Source: UBA2730 sp022793235 (GTDB lineage: Bacteria > Bacillota_I > Bacilli_A > RF39 > UBA660). Taken from it: a stretch of DNA of 10,476 nt. Below are positions 1-7,400 of the stretch, piece by piece. Both the position numbers and the translations under genes were made by a program. The DNA is taken from the NCBI GenBank assembly GCA_949745755.1, contig CATJZL010000087.1, forward strand, positions 1-10,476. Direction: 5' to 3'. Numbering within the stretch: the stretch's first letter is position 1; every line of letters begins with the position of its first letter. The notes beneath the pieces were generated by a model. It was not told where the DNA came from. It saw nothing but the letters and a program-made list of their open reading frames with translations, and did not search any database.

Positions 1-11
1 CATATTGATTA

Positions 12-70
12 ACTCCTTTCTCTGAAGGAGTATTATATATCATTTACTGACATTTTCAAAAAATGATATA
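12..70. repeat. Two inverted repeats upstream of the first gene
   Basis: The sequence shows two hairpin-capable repeats. ACTCCTT (12-18) pairs with AAGGAGT (25-31) across a 6-nt loop, giving 7 bp. TATATCATTT (36-45) pairs perfectly with AAATGATATA (61-70) across 15 nt, giving 10 bp. Neither is followed by a run of T on either strand, so neither is a convincing intrinsic terminator. Both lie upstream of the promoter at 114-142 and could be an operator or the tail of an unseen upstream transcript. The second repeat is made almost entirely of A and T, so chance is a real alternative. Confidence 0.3.
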
Positions 71-113
71 ACATGACATTATCACAAAACGATAACAAAG
101 AAAAAAATTTTAC

Positions 114-142
114 TTGTATTTTTTGCACTTTTATACTATAAT
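114..142 (+). promoter_or_regulatory. Probable sigmaA-type promoter of the coiled-coil gene pair
   Basis: A perfect -10 box TATAAT lies at 137-142, with a weak -35 TTGTAT at 114-119 (three consensus bases) and a 17-bp spacer. Transcription would start near 149, leaving about 25 nt before the ATG at 174. This position argues against any translation start upstream of 149, including the TTG at 114. Confidence 0.65.
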
Positions 143-173
143 ATTAAAACTGAATGTGGGGGAGAATAGACAA

Positions 174-1838
174 ATGATAAATAAAATAAAAAATTGGATA
201 AATTTATGTAAAGAAGAAAGAAGAGAAAATGAAAGAAAGTATGGAAAAAGAAAACCATCACCAATAGAATCACTTTTTAATAAACAAAAGAGAAAACAAA
301 GAAAAAAAATAGAAGGTGTTTATAAGGATTTACTTAAAGATTATAATGATTTAGTATATGAAATAGGACTTTCCTTAGAAAAACTAAAATATTACAGAGA
401 AAAAATCGAAACAAACGAAATACGTCTTTCCTTAGAAAAAAGAAAACAGCATAAGAATGAAACAGAAGAAATAAAAATAAAAATGGAATATACAATCAAT
501 ATAGCTTTTTTAGAATCCTGCAAAGAACGCTGTATCCAGACAATAAAGAAAAAACAAAGAAAATTAACTGAATTAAAACCTGCTTTACAAAAGTACAGTT
601 GGCTAAATAAAAAGAAAGTTCCAACAGATGACTATTTTGATTTCTGTCTACCTAAACAAGAGGAAAATTTAGAACAAATGACACAAGAAGAAAAGGATAG
701 ACTTGCTTACCAAGAACTATATCAATTATTTGATCAAAATGGTAAGTTAAAAACTAGAAGAAAGAGTAAAAAAATAAAAAAAGAACTAACACAAATTCCT
801 ACTATCATGAACGAAGAAGAGAATAAAATAGAACAATATCAAGATGATAAGAGTCCAGTACCAACAGTCATCAGCATAGATACGCAAAAACCAAAAGAGT
901 TAATATTTATGATAGAGCCCAATGAAGAAATAGAGTATATAAATCTAAATCCATCTATAAGTCAAAAAAATCAACAAAAAATGAAAGAATTAGAAATAAA
1001 AATAATAAAATATTTTTATAAGAAATACATAAAAGAAACAAAGAAAAATCTACTAGAAGATAGCAAAGGTAAAGTAGAAGAAACAAAGGTAAATTTACTA
1101 GAGGATAAAAAAAGAAAATTAGAAGATGAATTAATAAAAAAAGCGATAAGAGATTTTGAATACAATTTATCTACTGTTAAACAAAAACAAAAATTAAGAG
1201 AAACTGTAATAGAAATGTTAGAAAAAAAATATAGTGAAGAAAAAGTACAAAAAAAATCTGATAAGCTACAACAAGAAGAAAAAGTAGAGCTAAATAATAA
1301 CATAAATAATGAAGAAACAAGCTGTGAAATAGAAGTAAGAAATATTTTCAACAAAATAATAGCAATATATGAAATAATAGAAGAAAAATACCATATTAAA
1401 GAATATGAACAAACAAAATTAACAATAATGGATGCCTATGAAGAAAAACTCAGTGCATTAAAAATAAAATACCAAGTAGAAGCTTATAAGGAAGAATGCA
1501 AAAAAGCAGAAGAAAGTTATAAAGATCCACAATTAAATAGTTTCCTTTTAGCCGTAAAACAGACTATAAAAGAAAGATATGAAAAAGAATATCATATCTC
1601 AGAATTTCACGAAAGATCTATGGAATTAAAAAAGAATAAGCAAAAGATAGATAGTATAATTGAAAACAAATATCATATAACAGAATTTAGCCAACATGAA
1701 AAATTATTAAAAGAATACACAACAAAAGAATATCAAAAAATCATAGATAAATATGGAATAAAAAAATTCAAAATAGAATGGGAAAAGATTCAAAAAGAAA
1801 ATGAATTAGCAGAAAAAGAAAAAATAAAGAAAAAATAA
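174..1838 (+). CDS. Lys/Glu-rich predicted coiled-coil protein of unknown function (paralog of the next gene)
   Basis: I do not recognise this 554-residue protein. It is extremely rich in K, E, I, N and Q, has no signal peptide or membrane segment, and long charged stretches suggest a cytoplasmic helical or coiled-coil protein. The start at ATG 174 is chosen because GGGGGAG (158-164) sits 9 nt upstream and the promoter -10 box ends at 142; the frame is open to a TTG at 114, but that codon lies in the promoter. Visible parts are an N-terminal KYGKRKP motif (22-28), a duplicated LSLEK (66-70 and 85-89, from a perfect 15-nt DNA repeat), YSWLNKKKVP (141-150), a tandem 15-residue duplication (288-317), and C-terminal repeats with tyrosines at 406, 433, 473, 500 and 527. 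The N-terminal motif, the LNxKxxP motif and the C-terminal region recur in the downstream gene, so the two are diverged duplicates, probably co-transcribed (33-nt gap). A scaffold or surface-associated role would be guesswork. Confidence 0.85.
   Translation: MINKIKNWINLCKEERRENERKYGKRKPSPIESLFNKQKRKQRKKIEGVYKDLLKDYNDLVYEIGLSLEKLKYYREKIETNEIRLSLEKRKQHKNETEEIKIKMEYTINIAFLESCKERCIQTIKKKQRKLTELKPALQKYSWLNKKKVPTDDYFDFCLPKQEENLEQMTQEEKDRLAYQELYQLFDQNGKLKTRRKSKKIKKELTQIPTIMNEEENKIEQYQDDKSPVPTVISIDTQKPKELIFMIEPNEEIEYINLNPSISQKNQQKMKELEIKIIKYFYKKYIKETKKNLLEDSKGKVEETKVNLLEDKKRKLEDELIKKAIRDFEYNLSTVKQKQKLRETVIEMLEKKYSEEKVQKKSDKLQQEEKVELNNNINNEETSCEIEVRNIFNKIIAIYEIIEEKYHIKEYEQTKLTIMDAYEEKLSALKIKYQVEAYKEECKKAEESYKDPQLNSFLLAVKQTIKERYEKEYHISEFHERSMELKKNKQKIDSIIENKYHITEFSQHEKLLKEYTTKEYQKIIDKYGIKKFKIEWEKIQKENELAEKEKIKKK
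1035..1124 (+). repeat. Tandem 45-bp in-frame duplication inside the first coiled-coil gene
   Basis: Two adjacent 45-nt units (1035-1079 and 1080-1124) encode ETKKNLLEDSKGKVE and ETKVNLLEDKKRKLE, identical at 11 of 15 residues (residues 288-302 and 303-317). The exact adjacency and preserved frame point to a local duplication followed by divergence. A 15-residue step is close to two heptads plus one, so it would be tolerated in a long helix. The paralogous gene downstream shows no equivalent. Confidence 0.75.
1380..1835 (+). repeat. C-terminal 27-residue KY-x-I-x-E-F repeats, first paralog
   Basis: The motif K-Y-[HQG]-[IV]-x-[EK]-[FY] recurs with its tyrosine at residues 406, 433, 473, 500 and 527. 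Successive spacings are 27, 40, 27 and 27. The clearest copies are EKYHIKEY, EYHISEF, NKYHITEF and KYGIKKF. The 40-residue step carries the SYKDPQLNSF segment, also conserved in the paralog. The regular spacing suggests a repeated helical unit rather than plain low-complexity drift. Confidence 0.65.
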
Positions 1839-1871
1839 TAATGGAGAAAGAAAAATAAATAAGGAGAATTT

Positions 1872-3107
1872 ATGAATTTAATTAATTTAATAAAAATGGA
1901 AAAAGAAAAAAGAAAAAAATATGGTAAAAGAAAACCATTAATCATAACAACTTGGTTTAGTGATACAAAAAGAAATAGAAGACTAGAAATTGAAATGGCT
2001 TATCAAGTAACTTTTAGAAGATATAAACGAATAAAGAGAAGAATTAAGAAAAATATGAAAAAAGTAGAGGAAAGTATAGAATTTTCAATACCAAAACAAA
2101 TTCAAAATGAAAGAATAATAGGAAAAATAAAAGAAAACGAAAAAAGTCCATATGAATATCAATCAAAGGAAATGTATATAAAACAGTATAAAGAAGAATT
2201 AGAAGAACGCATAAAAAGAATAGAAAAAGATCAATTAGAGCTATGTACAGAAATCAAAAATAGCTTAGAAAGATTAAGTTATCTAAATAGAAAAAGAATG
2301 CCTAAAAAGAAACAATTTTACTTATGGAAAATTCCAACTATTAAACAAGAAGAAGTAGTGAATAAAGAAGAAAATGATAAAAAAAGCGATATAGAGACAA
2401 AAAATATAATAAATAAACAAAGAGTATATTTAATAGAAGACAAACAGGCAAAACAGAAAAAAGATTCTGCACAAGAATGGCTTGAAAGTATTCAATATAA
2501 AAATAAAACAAAAGAAAAAATGGAACAAATAATGGAAGAATATTATTCCAAGAATTTAGAAAAACTAATGAAAATAAAAGAATGTAAAAAACTACTAAGT
2601 GCGATTTTTACTATTAGTTTAATGGGACATAGAAGATTAGAAGAATTATATGGAATACCGGATTATGAAGAGAAAAAGAAGTTTCTTATAGATACCTATG
2701 AATTAGATAAAAAATATTGGAATGAAATGTATAATGGAAAACAATATGATATAGAAATGTCCAAAGAAGAAAAAAGCTATAAAGATGTGCAAATCGATAG
2801 TTTTCAATTAGCCCTTAGACAAATGATACGGACAAAATACAATAGAGATGAATATGAACAAAAAATGGCTATGGCAGAGAAAAAATTTAATCAAAAGATA
2901 TATAACCTAGAAGAAGAGTATGATATTGCAGAATTTTTACAAAAAAGAAGAGATTTATATTTAGATACAAAAACAAATTTGGAAAAGATTAGACAAAAAT
3001 ATGAAATAGAAATATTTGAACAAGCATGGACAGAATTAGAAGCAGAGAATATTCTGTCAAAAGAGGAAGAATGTGTATCAGAAAAGACCTATACTTATAA
3101 AAAATAA
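1872..3107 (+). CDS. Second Lys/Glu-rich predicted coiled-coil protein, paralog of the upstream gene
   Basis: This 411-residue protein has no recognised family, signal peptide or membrane helix. The start is well set: AAGGAG (1860-1865) lies 6 nt before ATG 1872. It shares with the upstream protein the N-terminal KYGKRKP (16-22), a YLNRKRMP motif (137-144, compare WLNKKKVP), the segment SYKDVQIDSFQLALRQMI (302-319, compare SYKDPQLNSFLLAVKQTI), and the C-terminal repeats KYNRDEY (322-328), EYDIAEF (349-355) and KYEIEIF (376-382), whose tyrosines are spaced by exactly 27. It lacks most of the middle section of the first protein (roughly residues 165-400 there), which accounts for the length difference. 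The gene ends 5 nt before a terminator hairpin, so the pair forms a self-contained two-gene unit. Function unknown; the cytoplasm is the likely location from the absence of export signals. Confidence 0.85.
   Translation: MNLINLIKMEKEKRKKYGKRKPLIITTWFSDTKRNRRLEIEMAYQVTFRRYKRIKRRIKKNMKKVEESIEFSIPKQIQNERIIGKIKENEKSPYEYQSKEMYIKQYKEELEERIKRIEKDQLELCTEIKNSLERLSYLNRKRMPKKKQFYLWKIPTIKQEEVVNKEENDKKSDIETKNIINKQRVYLIEDKQAKQKKDSAQEWLESIQYKNKTKEKMEQIMEEYYSKNLEKLMKIKECKKLLSAIFTISLMGHRRLEELYGIPDYEEKKKFLIDTYELDKKYWNEMYNGKQYDIEMSKEEKSYKDVQIDSFQLALRQMIRTKYNRDEYEQKMAMAEKKFNQKIYNLEEEYDIAEFLQKRRDLYLDTKTNLEKIRQKYEIEIFEQAWTELEAENILSKEEECVSEKTYTYKK
2829..3041 (+). repeat. C-terminal 27-residue KY-x-I-x-E-F repeats, second paralog
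   Basis: Repeat tyrosines at residues 323, 350 and 377 give two steps of exactly 27. The copies are KYNRDEYEQ, EYDIAEFLQ and KYEIEIFEQ. A more distant LYGIPDY (259-265) resembles the same motif. The final copy in both proteins is followed by an E-W or A-W-containing helix and then a charged tail. Confidence 0.6.
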
Positions 3108-3112
3108 TAGAT

Positions 3113-3152
3113 AATAGTGTTAACAAAAAATAGTTGACACTTATTTTTTTTT
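3113..3152 (+). terminator. Intrinsic terminator of the coiled-coil gene pair, overlapping the rpsP promoter
   Basis: The 5' arm AATAGTGTTAAC (3113-3124) pairs with GTTGACACTTATT (3133-3145) across an 8-nt loop, giving 12 pairs with one bulged T and one G-U pair. A T run continues to 3152 (nine T from 3144). It starts 5 nt after the upstream stop codon. The 3' arm contains the TTGACA box of the next promoter, so the two elements share bases. Confidence 0.75.
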
Positions 3153-3162
3153 ATGTTACTAT
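3134..3162 (+). promoter_or_regulatory. Strong sigmaA-type promoter of rpsP-khpA
   Basis: A perfect -35 TTGACA (3134-3139) is followed by a 17-bp spacer and a -10 TACTAT (3157-3162) with an extended TG at 3154-3155. An alternative TATAAT at 3160-3165 would need a 20-bp spacer and is less likely to pair with this -35 box. The start point would be near 3169, giving a leader of about 25 nt. Confidence 0.8.
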
Positions 3163-3193
3163 AATAATGAAATGAAAAAAGGAGGAATTTTTT

Positions 3194-3469
3194 ATGGCAG
3201 TTAAAATTAGATTAACAAGAATGGGTGCAAAAGGACATCCTAGATATAGAATTGTGGCAACAGATTCACGTGCGAGAAGAGATGGAGAATATTTAGAATT
3301 AATAGGAAATTATTATCCATGTGATCAAACAGAAACAAAAATAAATGAAGAAATAGCAATGAAATGGTTAGAAAGAGGAGCAATACCAACTGATACAGTT
3401 AGAAATTTATTTAGTAAAGCAGGAATCCTTAAAAAATTTGCTGATTCTAAAAATAAAAAGGATAATTAA
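3194..3469 (+). CDS. rpsP: 30S ribosomal protein S16
   Basis: This 91-residue protein is S16, a component of the 30S ribosomal subunit that binds 16S rRNA and helps the small subunit assemble. Recognition rests on the typical N-terminus MAVKIRLTRMGAKGHPRYRI, the segment ADSRARRDG-like stretch here reading TDSRARRDGEYLE, a GNYYP turn, and the conserved C-terminal GAIPTDTVRNLFSKAGI. The length is normal for the bacterial family (about 80-90 residues). The start at ATG 3194 has GGAGG (3181-3185) 8 nt upstream. It has its own strong promoter and is followed after 2 nt by khpA, the usual partner. The ffh gene, commonly upstream, is not present; the coiled-coil pair takes its place. Confidence 0.98.
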   Translation: MAVKIRLTRMGAKGHPRYRIVATDSRARRDGEYLELIGNYYPCDQTETKINEEIAMKWLERGAIPTDTVRNLFSKAGILKKFADSKNKKDN

Positions 3470-3471
3470 AA

Positions 3472-3717
3472 ATGGATCTAGTTGATTTCACTAAATTTTT
3501 AGTTACTTCAATCATAAAAGAGAATGAAAATATTTTAGTAGAAAGAGTAGAAAATAAGGAAAACGTAGTCGAAATACATATAAAAGTATGCGAAGAAAAT
3601 ATGGGGAAAATTATAGGTAAAAATGGCAAAATTATAAATGCAATTAGAACACTAGTACAAGAAGCTAGTTGTTTAAGAGAAAATCAATATGTAAAAATAG
3701 AAATAGAGAAATTATAA
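3472..3717 (+). CDS. khpA: KH-domain RNA-binding protein KhpA (YlqC family)
   Basis: The 81-residue protein consists of one KH domain, a single-stranded RNA-binding fold. The GxxG loop is GKNG at residues 48-51, inside GKIIGKNGKIINAIRTLV, preceded by the beta strands around residues 20-40. Length and motif match KhpA/YlqC, which in other Firmicutes pairs with KhpB (Jag) to bind RNA and affect cell elongation and division. Its position 2 nt after rpsP is the classical arrangement. AAAGGA within the end of rpsP serves as its ribosome binding site, so translation is probably coupled. Its stop codon (3715-3717) directly abuts the convergent TetR stop (3712-3714). In many relatives rimM, trmD and rplS follow; none does here. 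Confidence 0.96.
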   Translation: MDLVDFTKFLVTSIIKENENILVERVENKENVVEIHIKVCEENMGKIIGKNGKIINAIRTLVQEASCLRENQYVKIEIEKL

Positions 3718-4260
3718 AAATAAATCTTTTATTTCTTTTTTTATGAATTCACCAATATCTTCTAATGTATAAGAAGTCTCATGTCTAAAATAGCGAATGA
3801 CAAGATTAATTGTACCATCTGTAAAGAAAGTAGCTTTTAATCCTTTTTCTTTATCATCCTGATATTTTAATAAATCCAAAAGTTTTTGCTTTATAAGTTT
3901 ATTCAAACGTTCCATAAAAACAAAAGTTTCTGAAGAAGATAAAATGCGACTATACATATCTTCATGTTCTTTAAGAAATTGTGTAACAGCATGAATGTAA
4001 GAGAAAAGATCATCACTAGTTACAACTTTCTTGTCATTATAAACTAGCACATCAAGCATTTCCTCTTGAAAATCTTTAGCAACATCATAAATGTTATCAT
4101 AATGATTATAAAAGGAAGAGCGTGTAATCTGGGCCTTTTGAACAATTTCTTTAACTGTCACAAAACGAAGTTCTTGTTTTTCTTGTAATACTTCAGCAAA
4201 AGCTCTTTTAATAGCATCCCTAGTTTTTCTAGATGAAGCATTTTGGTTTTTTACCTTCAT
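3712..4260 (-). CDS. TetR/AcrR-family transcriptional repressor
   Basis: This 182-residue protein has the TetR-type N-terminal helix-turn-helix: RKTRDAIKRAF opens helix 1 (11-21), and VTVKEIVQKAQITRSSFYNH (34-53) contains the turn and recognition helix with the hallmark SFYNHYDN. The rest is a ligand-binding and dimerisation domain whose inducer cannot be read from sequence. The start at 4260 is preferred because AAAAGGAG (4269-4276) lies 8 nt upstream and the helix-turn-helix then sits at the usual distance from the N-terminus. The frame stays open to 4419, but that extension would run through the promoters. The gene is divergent from the MMPL transporter, a standard arrangement for a local repressor of an exporter. 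Its 3' end overlaps khpA by 6 nt. Confidence 0.95.
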   Translation of the reverse strand: MKVKNQNASSRKTRDAIKRAFAEVLQEKQELRFVTVKEIVQKAQITRSSFYNHYDNIYDVAKDFQEEMLDVLVYNDKKVVTSDDLFSYIHAVTQFLKEHEDMYSRILSSSETFVFMERLNKLIKQKLLDLLKYQDDKEKGLKATFFTDGTINLVIRYFRHETSYTLEDIGEFIKKEIKDLFL

Positions 4261-4285
4261 AAAATCCACTCCTTTTAATAATAGA

Positions 4286-4314
4286 AGTATAACATGAAAT
4301 AAAAGAGGTGTATA
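4286..4314 (-). promoter_or_regulatory. Probable promoter of the TetR gene
   Basis: Read on the minus strand there is a -10 TATACT (4291-4286) with an extended TG (4294-4293), a 17-bp spacer and a -35 TATACA (4314-4309; four consensus bases). Transcription would start near 4279, just before the ribosome binding site at 4269-4276, leaving a leader of about 18 nt. Confidence 0.55.
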
Positions 4315-4322
4315 TAAAATAA

Positions 4323-4376
4323 ATGGACAAAAAATGTACAAATGTAAAAATATGGACACTATACAATAAAATGTAC
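4323..4376. repeat. Repeated ATGGACA and AATGTAC words in the divergent promoter region
   Basis: ATGGACA occurs at 4323-4329 and 4352-4358 (29 bp apart), and AATGTAC-type words at 4334-4339 and 4371-4376 (37 bp apart). TGGACA (4324-4329) and TGTACA (4335-4340) form an imperfect inverted repeat with a 5-bp spacer and one mismatch. They lie between the two divergent promoters and may be binding sites for the TetR protein or another regulator. Confidence 0.35.
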
Positions 4377-4405
4377 TTAATAATAGACAAAGTCTAGAAT
4401 ATAAT
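4377..4405 (+). promoter_or_regulatory. Probable promoter of the MMPL transporter gene
   Basis: A perfect -10 TATAAT (4400-4405) is preceded by a 17-bp spacer and a -35 TTAATA (4377-4382, four consensus bases). The start point would be near 4412, 26 nt before ATG 4438. The spacer contains the palindrome at 4384-4396. Confidence 0.6.
4384..4396. promoter_or_regulatory. Candidate TetR operator inside the MMPL promoter
   Basis: TAGAC-AAA-GTCTA is a perfect 5-bp inverted repeat with a 3-bp spacer, located between the -35 and -10 boxes of the transporter promoter. A protein bound there would block RNA polymerase. Short palindromes of this form and placement are typical of TetR-family operators; assignment to the adjacent repressor is inference from position. 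Confidence 0.5.
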
Positions 4406-4437
4406 ATATTAGTATTCATATAGGAGGGGGAATAGAT

Positions 4438-7400
4438 ATGAAAAAAAGAACAGACTTTATTGTAGAAAAAAGAAAATATATTTTAGGTGTTTTCCTTCTT
4501 GTTGCAATTTTTAGTATTTTTTTTATGAGTAAAGTAAATATAAACTACGATATAACAAAATACCTACCACAAAATTCAGAAACAAGAATAGGTATGGACC
4601 TTATGAAAAAAAACTTTAAACAAGAGGAAGAAAGTACTCTAAATATTATGTTTAAAAATCTAAAAGAGAAGGAAAAAATAGATATTAAAGAAACACTAGA
4701 AAAAATAGAACATGTAAAAAGTGTTTCCTATGAAAAAGAAAACAATAAATATAATAAAGGAAAGTATACTTTATATGAACTCATCATAGATAAAAAAGAA
4801 GATAAAAAGGAAGCAACAGATGTATATAATAAAGTAAAAGAAAAGTTCGAAGATAAGAATTTTGAAATGAGTGGTACAGTAGCAGATAGAAATGAACCAG
4901 TACTTCCTACATGGATTGTAGGATTAGCCGTTCTTTGCGCTTTAATCATTTTAATTATAATGTCAAATTCTTATTTAGAACCATTTCTATTTATGTTTGT
5001 CATACTCCTTGCAGTCCTTCTCAATATGGGAACAAATATAGTTTTTGAATGTGTCTCAAATATCACAAACTCCATTTCAGCAATTTTACAAATGGCCTTA
5101 TCTATGGATTATTCGATTATGCTAATGAACAGATATAATCAAGAGAAAGAAAGAGAAAAAGAGAATGTAAAAGCCATGAAAAAGGCCCTATTTGCATCCT
5201 TTAGATCTATTTCATCAAGTTCAATTACAACAATTGTAGGTCTACTAGCTCTTGTATTTATGAGTTTCACCATAGGAAAAGATTTAGGATTTGTATTAGC
5301 AAAAGGAGTTTTATTAAGCCTTTTATGTATTTTTACTTGTCTACCTGGACTTATACTATTATTTGATAAATTAATAACGAAAACAAAGAAAAAATCATTC
5401 AATGTAAAATTAGATAAACTAGGAAATTTCAGCTATAAAATAAGACATATATCTATTATTTTATTTATACTTGTATTTGCATCCAGCTTTCTATTAAAAG
5501 GAAATTTAGGAATTGAATATACGGATCAAACAGAAAATGAAGTGAATAATATATTTAAAGAAAAAAATCAGATGGCTCTTGTATATAAAAATAAATATGA
5601 AAAATTAATAGCAAAATACTGTAAATCTTTAGAAAAAGAAGATAAAATAGATGAAATATTATGCTATGGAAATACAATAAATGAAAAATTAACATATCAA
5701 AAATTAAATAATAAATTAAAAGAATTAGGTACAGACACAAATATAGAAGATAATCTTTTAAAAATAATCTACTATAATTATCATAATAAAGATGAAAATA
5801 AAATGACTTTCAAAGAATTTGTAACCTTTATAGAAGAAAAAATCATAAATGATCCAGAAATAAGTAAAAATATAGATGAAAATACCAAAAAGAGTATAGA
5901 AAAACTAAAGAATTTTACTCAAATAGAAAATATAAATAAAAAAAGAACCATAAATGAGATAGCATCAATCTTTGATATAGAAGAAAGCCAAGTAAAAGAT
6001 TTATTTACATACTATTTAAGTAAAAATAATCAAACAAAATTAACAGTCTCTACTTTTACTTCCTTTATGAAAATGGATGTTTTATCAAATACAAAATATA
6101 ATGAAAATATAGGAAAAAAAGAAAGAGAAAGCTTACAATTTCTAGAAAAATTCAATAACAAAACAAAACTACTATCCCCCTTAACAAAAGAAGAAATGTC
6201 TAATCTATTTGGATTAGATACCAAAACAGTAGAACAATTATATATCTATTATCATAGTTTAAATGATACGAAAACAGAACTATCTATAAATGAGTTTGCA
6301 AACTTTATATTAGAAGAAGTAATAACAAATAAAGAGTATGAAAATGTATTAGATAAGGATACTATAAACCAAATAACATTACTAAAGACATTAAGTACAA
6401 AGAATATAATTACACAAGAAATAAAAGGAGAAGAAATAGCCAACTTATTCAATATACAAGAAGACCTTGTGAAAAAAATAATACTATTAAATCATCTAAA
6501 TACAGAAAGTAATACAAATCTATCCTTAAAGGAATTGATTTTATCAGTAGAAAATTTAAAACAAAATACCAATTATCTAGATGAAATGAATACAGATCAA
6601 CTATTAGCCCTAAAACCTTTTGCACTAAATGAACAAAATAATAATGAAACAGAAAAAACGAAAGTAGAGTTATCTCAAATGTTTGATACCCTATATCCAA
6701 ATTTAGTAGATACTATATATAAAGGACTAGGTCTTGCAGATACAGAAAAAATGATCCCAATTCAATTTATAGAAAAAATAATAAACAATTTTAATCAAAT
6801 ATTAGATGAAAATACATTAAATAGTATTAAATTAATATACACAGTAATGATGGATAGTATAGATGTAAATGCAAAAAAATATACACTAGAAGAAATGTCA
6901 AATATGTTAAATATAGATAAAGAAAATGTAAATAAAATATATATATTGACAGACTTTGTAAATGGCAATATAAAGGATGAAATGACACCAGAACAATTTG
7001 TAAACTTTATCCTAGAAAATAGTGAAAAAGAAAACATTAAAAATAGTTTAACAGAAGATATGAAAAAACAACTAATTTTAGCAAAACAGATTATGGATAG
7101 TACTCTAAAAAATGAAGTATACCAAGCAGAAAACTTAGCAACTCTTATAGGGATAAATGAAGAAATAATAAAGATGATTTATTCATTGTATAATAAAAAC
7201 AATCAAAAAATGAGTCCTTATACATTTACAAACTTTATTTTAGAACATGAAAAGGATAATGTATTAGAAGGAAAAATCAATACAGTAACTCGAAATGAAC
7301 TAATAAGACTAAAAAATATCATGAATAGTATAATGAATGATAGAACCCATTCTTCAAATGAACTTTCTATACTTTTAGGAATAAACAAAGAACAATTAGA

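Noticed and set aside
12..31. ACTCCTT/AAGGAGT hairpin as a terminator of an upstream gene
   Set aside because: There is no T-run after the stem on either strand.
114..173. Upstream TTG start of the first coiled-coil gene, adding 20 residues
   Set aside because: This stretch contains the TATAAT promoter box and lies before the likely transcription start; ATG 174 has a good GGGGGAG ribosome binding site.
1016..1354. Minus-strand open frame of 112 residues rich in S, F and L
   Set aside because: It is the antisense shadow of a K/E-rich gene, has no ribosome binding site, and does not look like a real membrane protein.
3716..3742. AT-only hairpin at the khpA/tetR junction as a bidirectional terminator
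   Set aside because: Nine A-T pairs broken by a mismatch are too weak to call a terminator, although convergent genes would need one.
4261..4419. N-terminal extension of the TetR protein with a hydrophobic segment
   Set aside because: It would run through both divergent promoters and the ribosome binding site of ATG 4260; TetR proteins do not carry such a leader.
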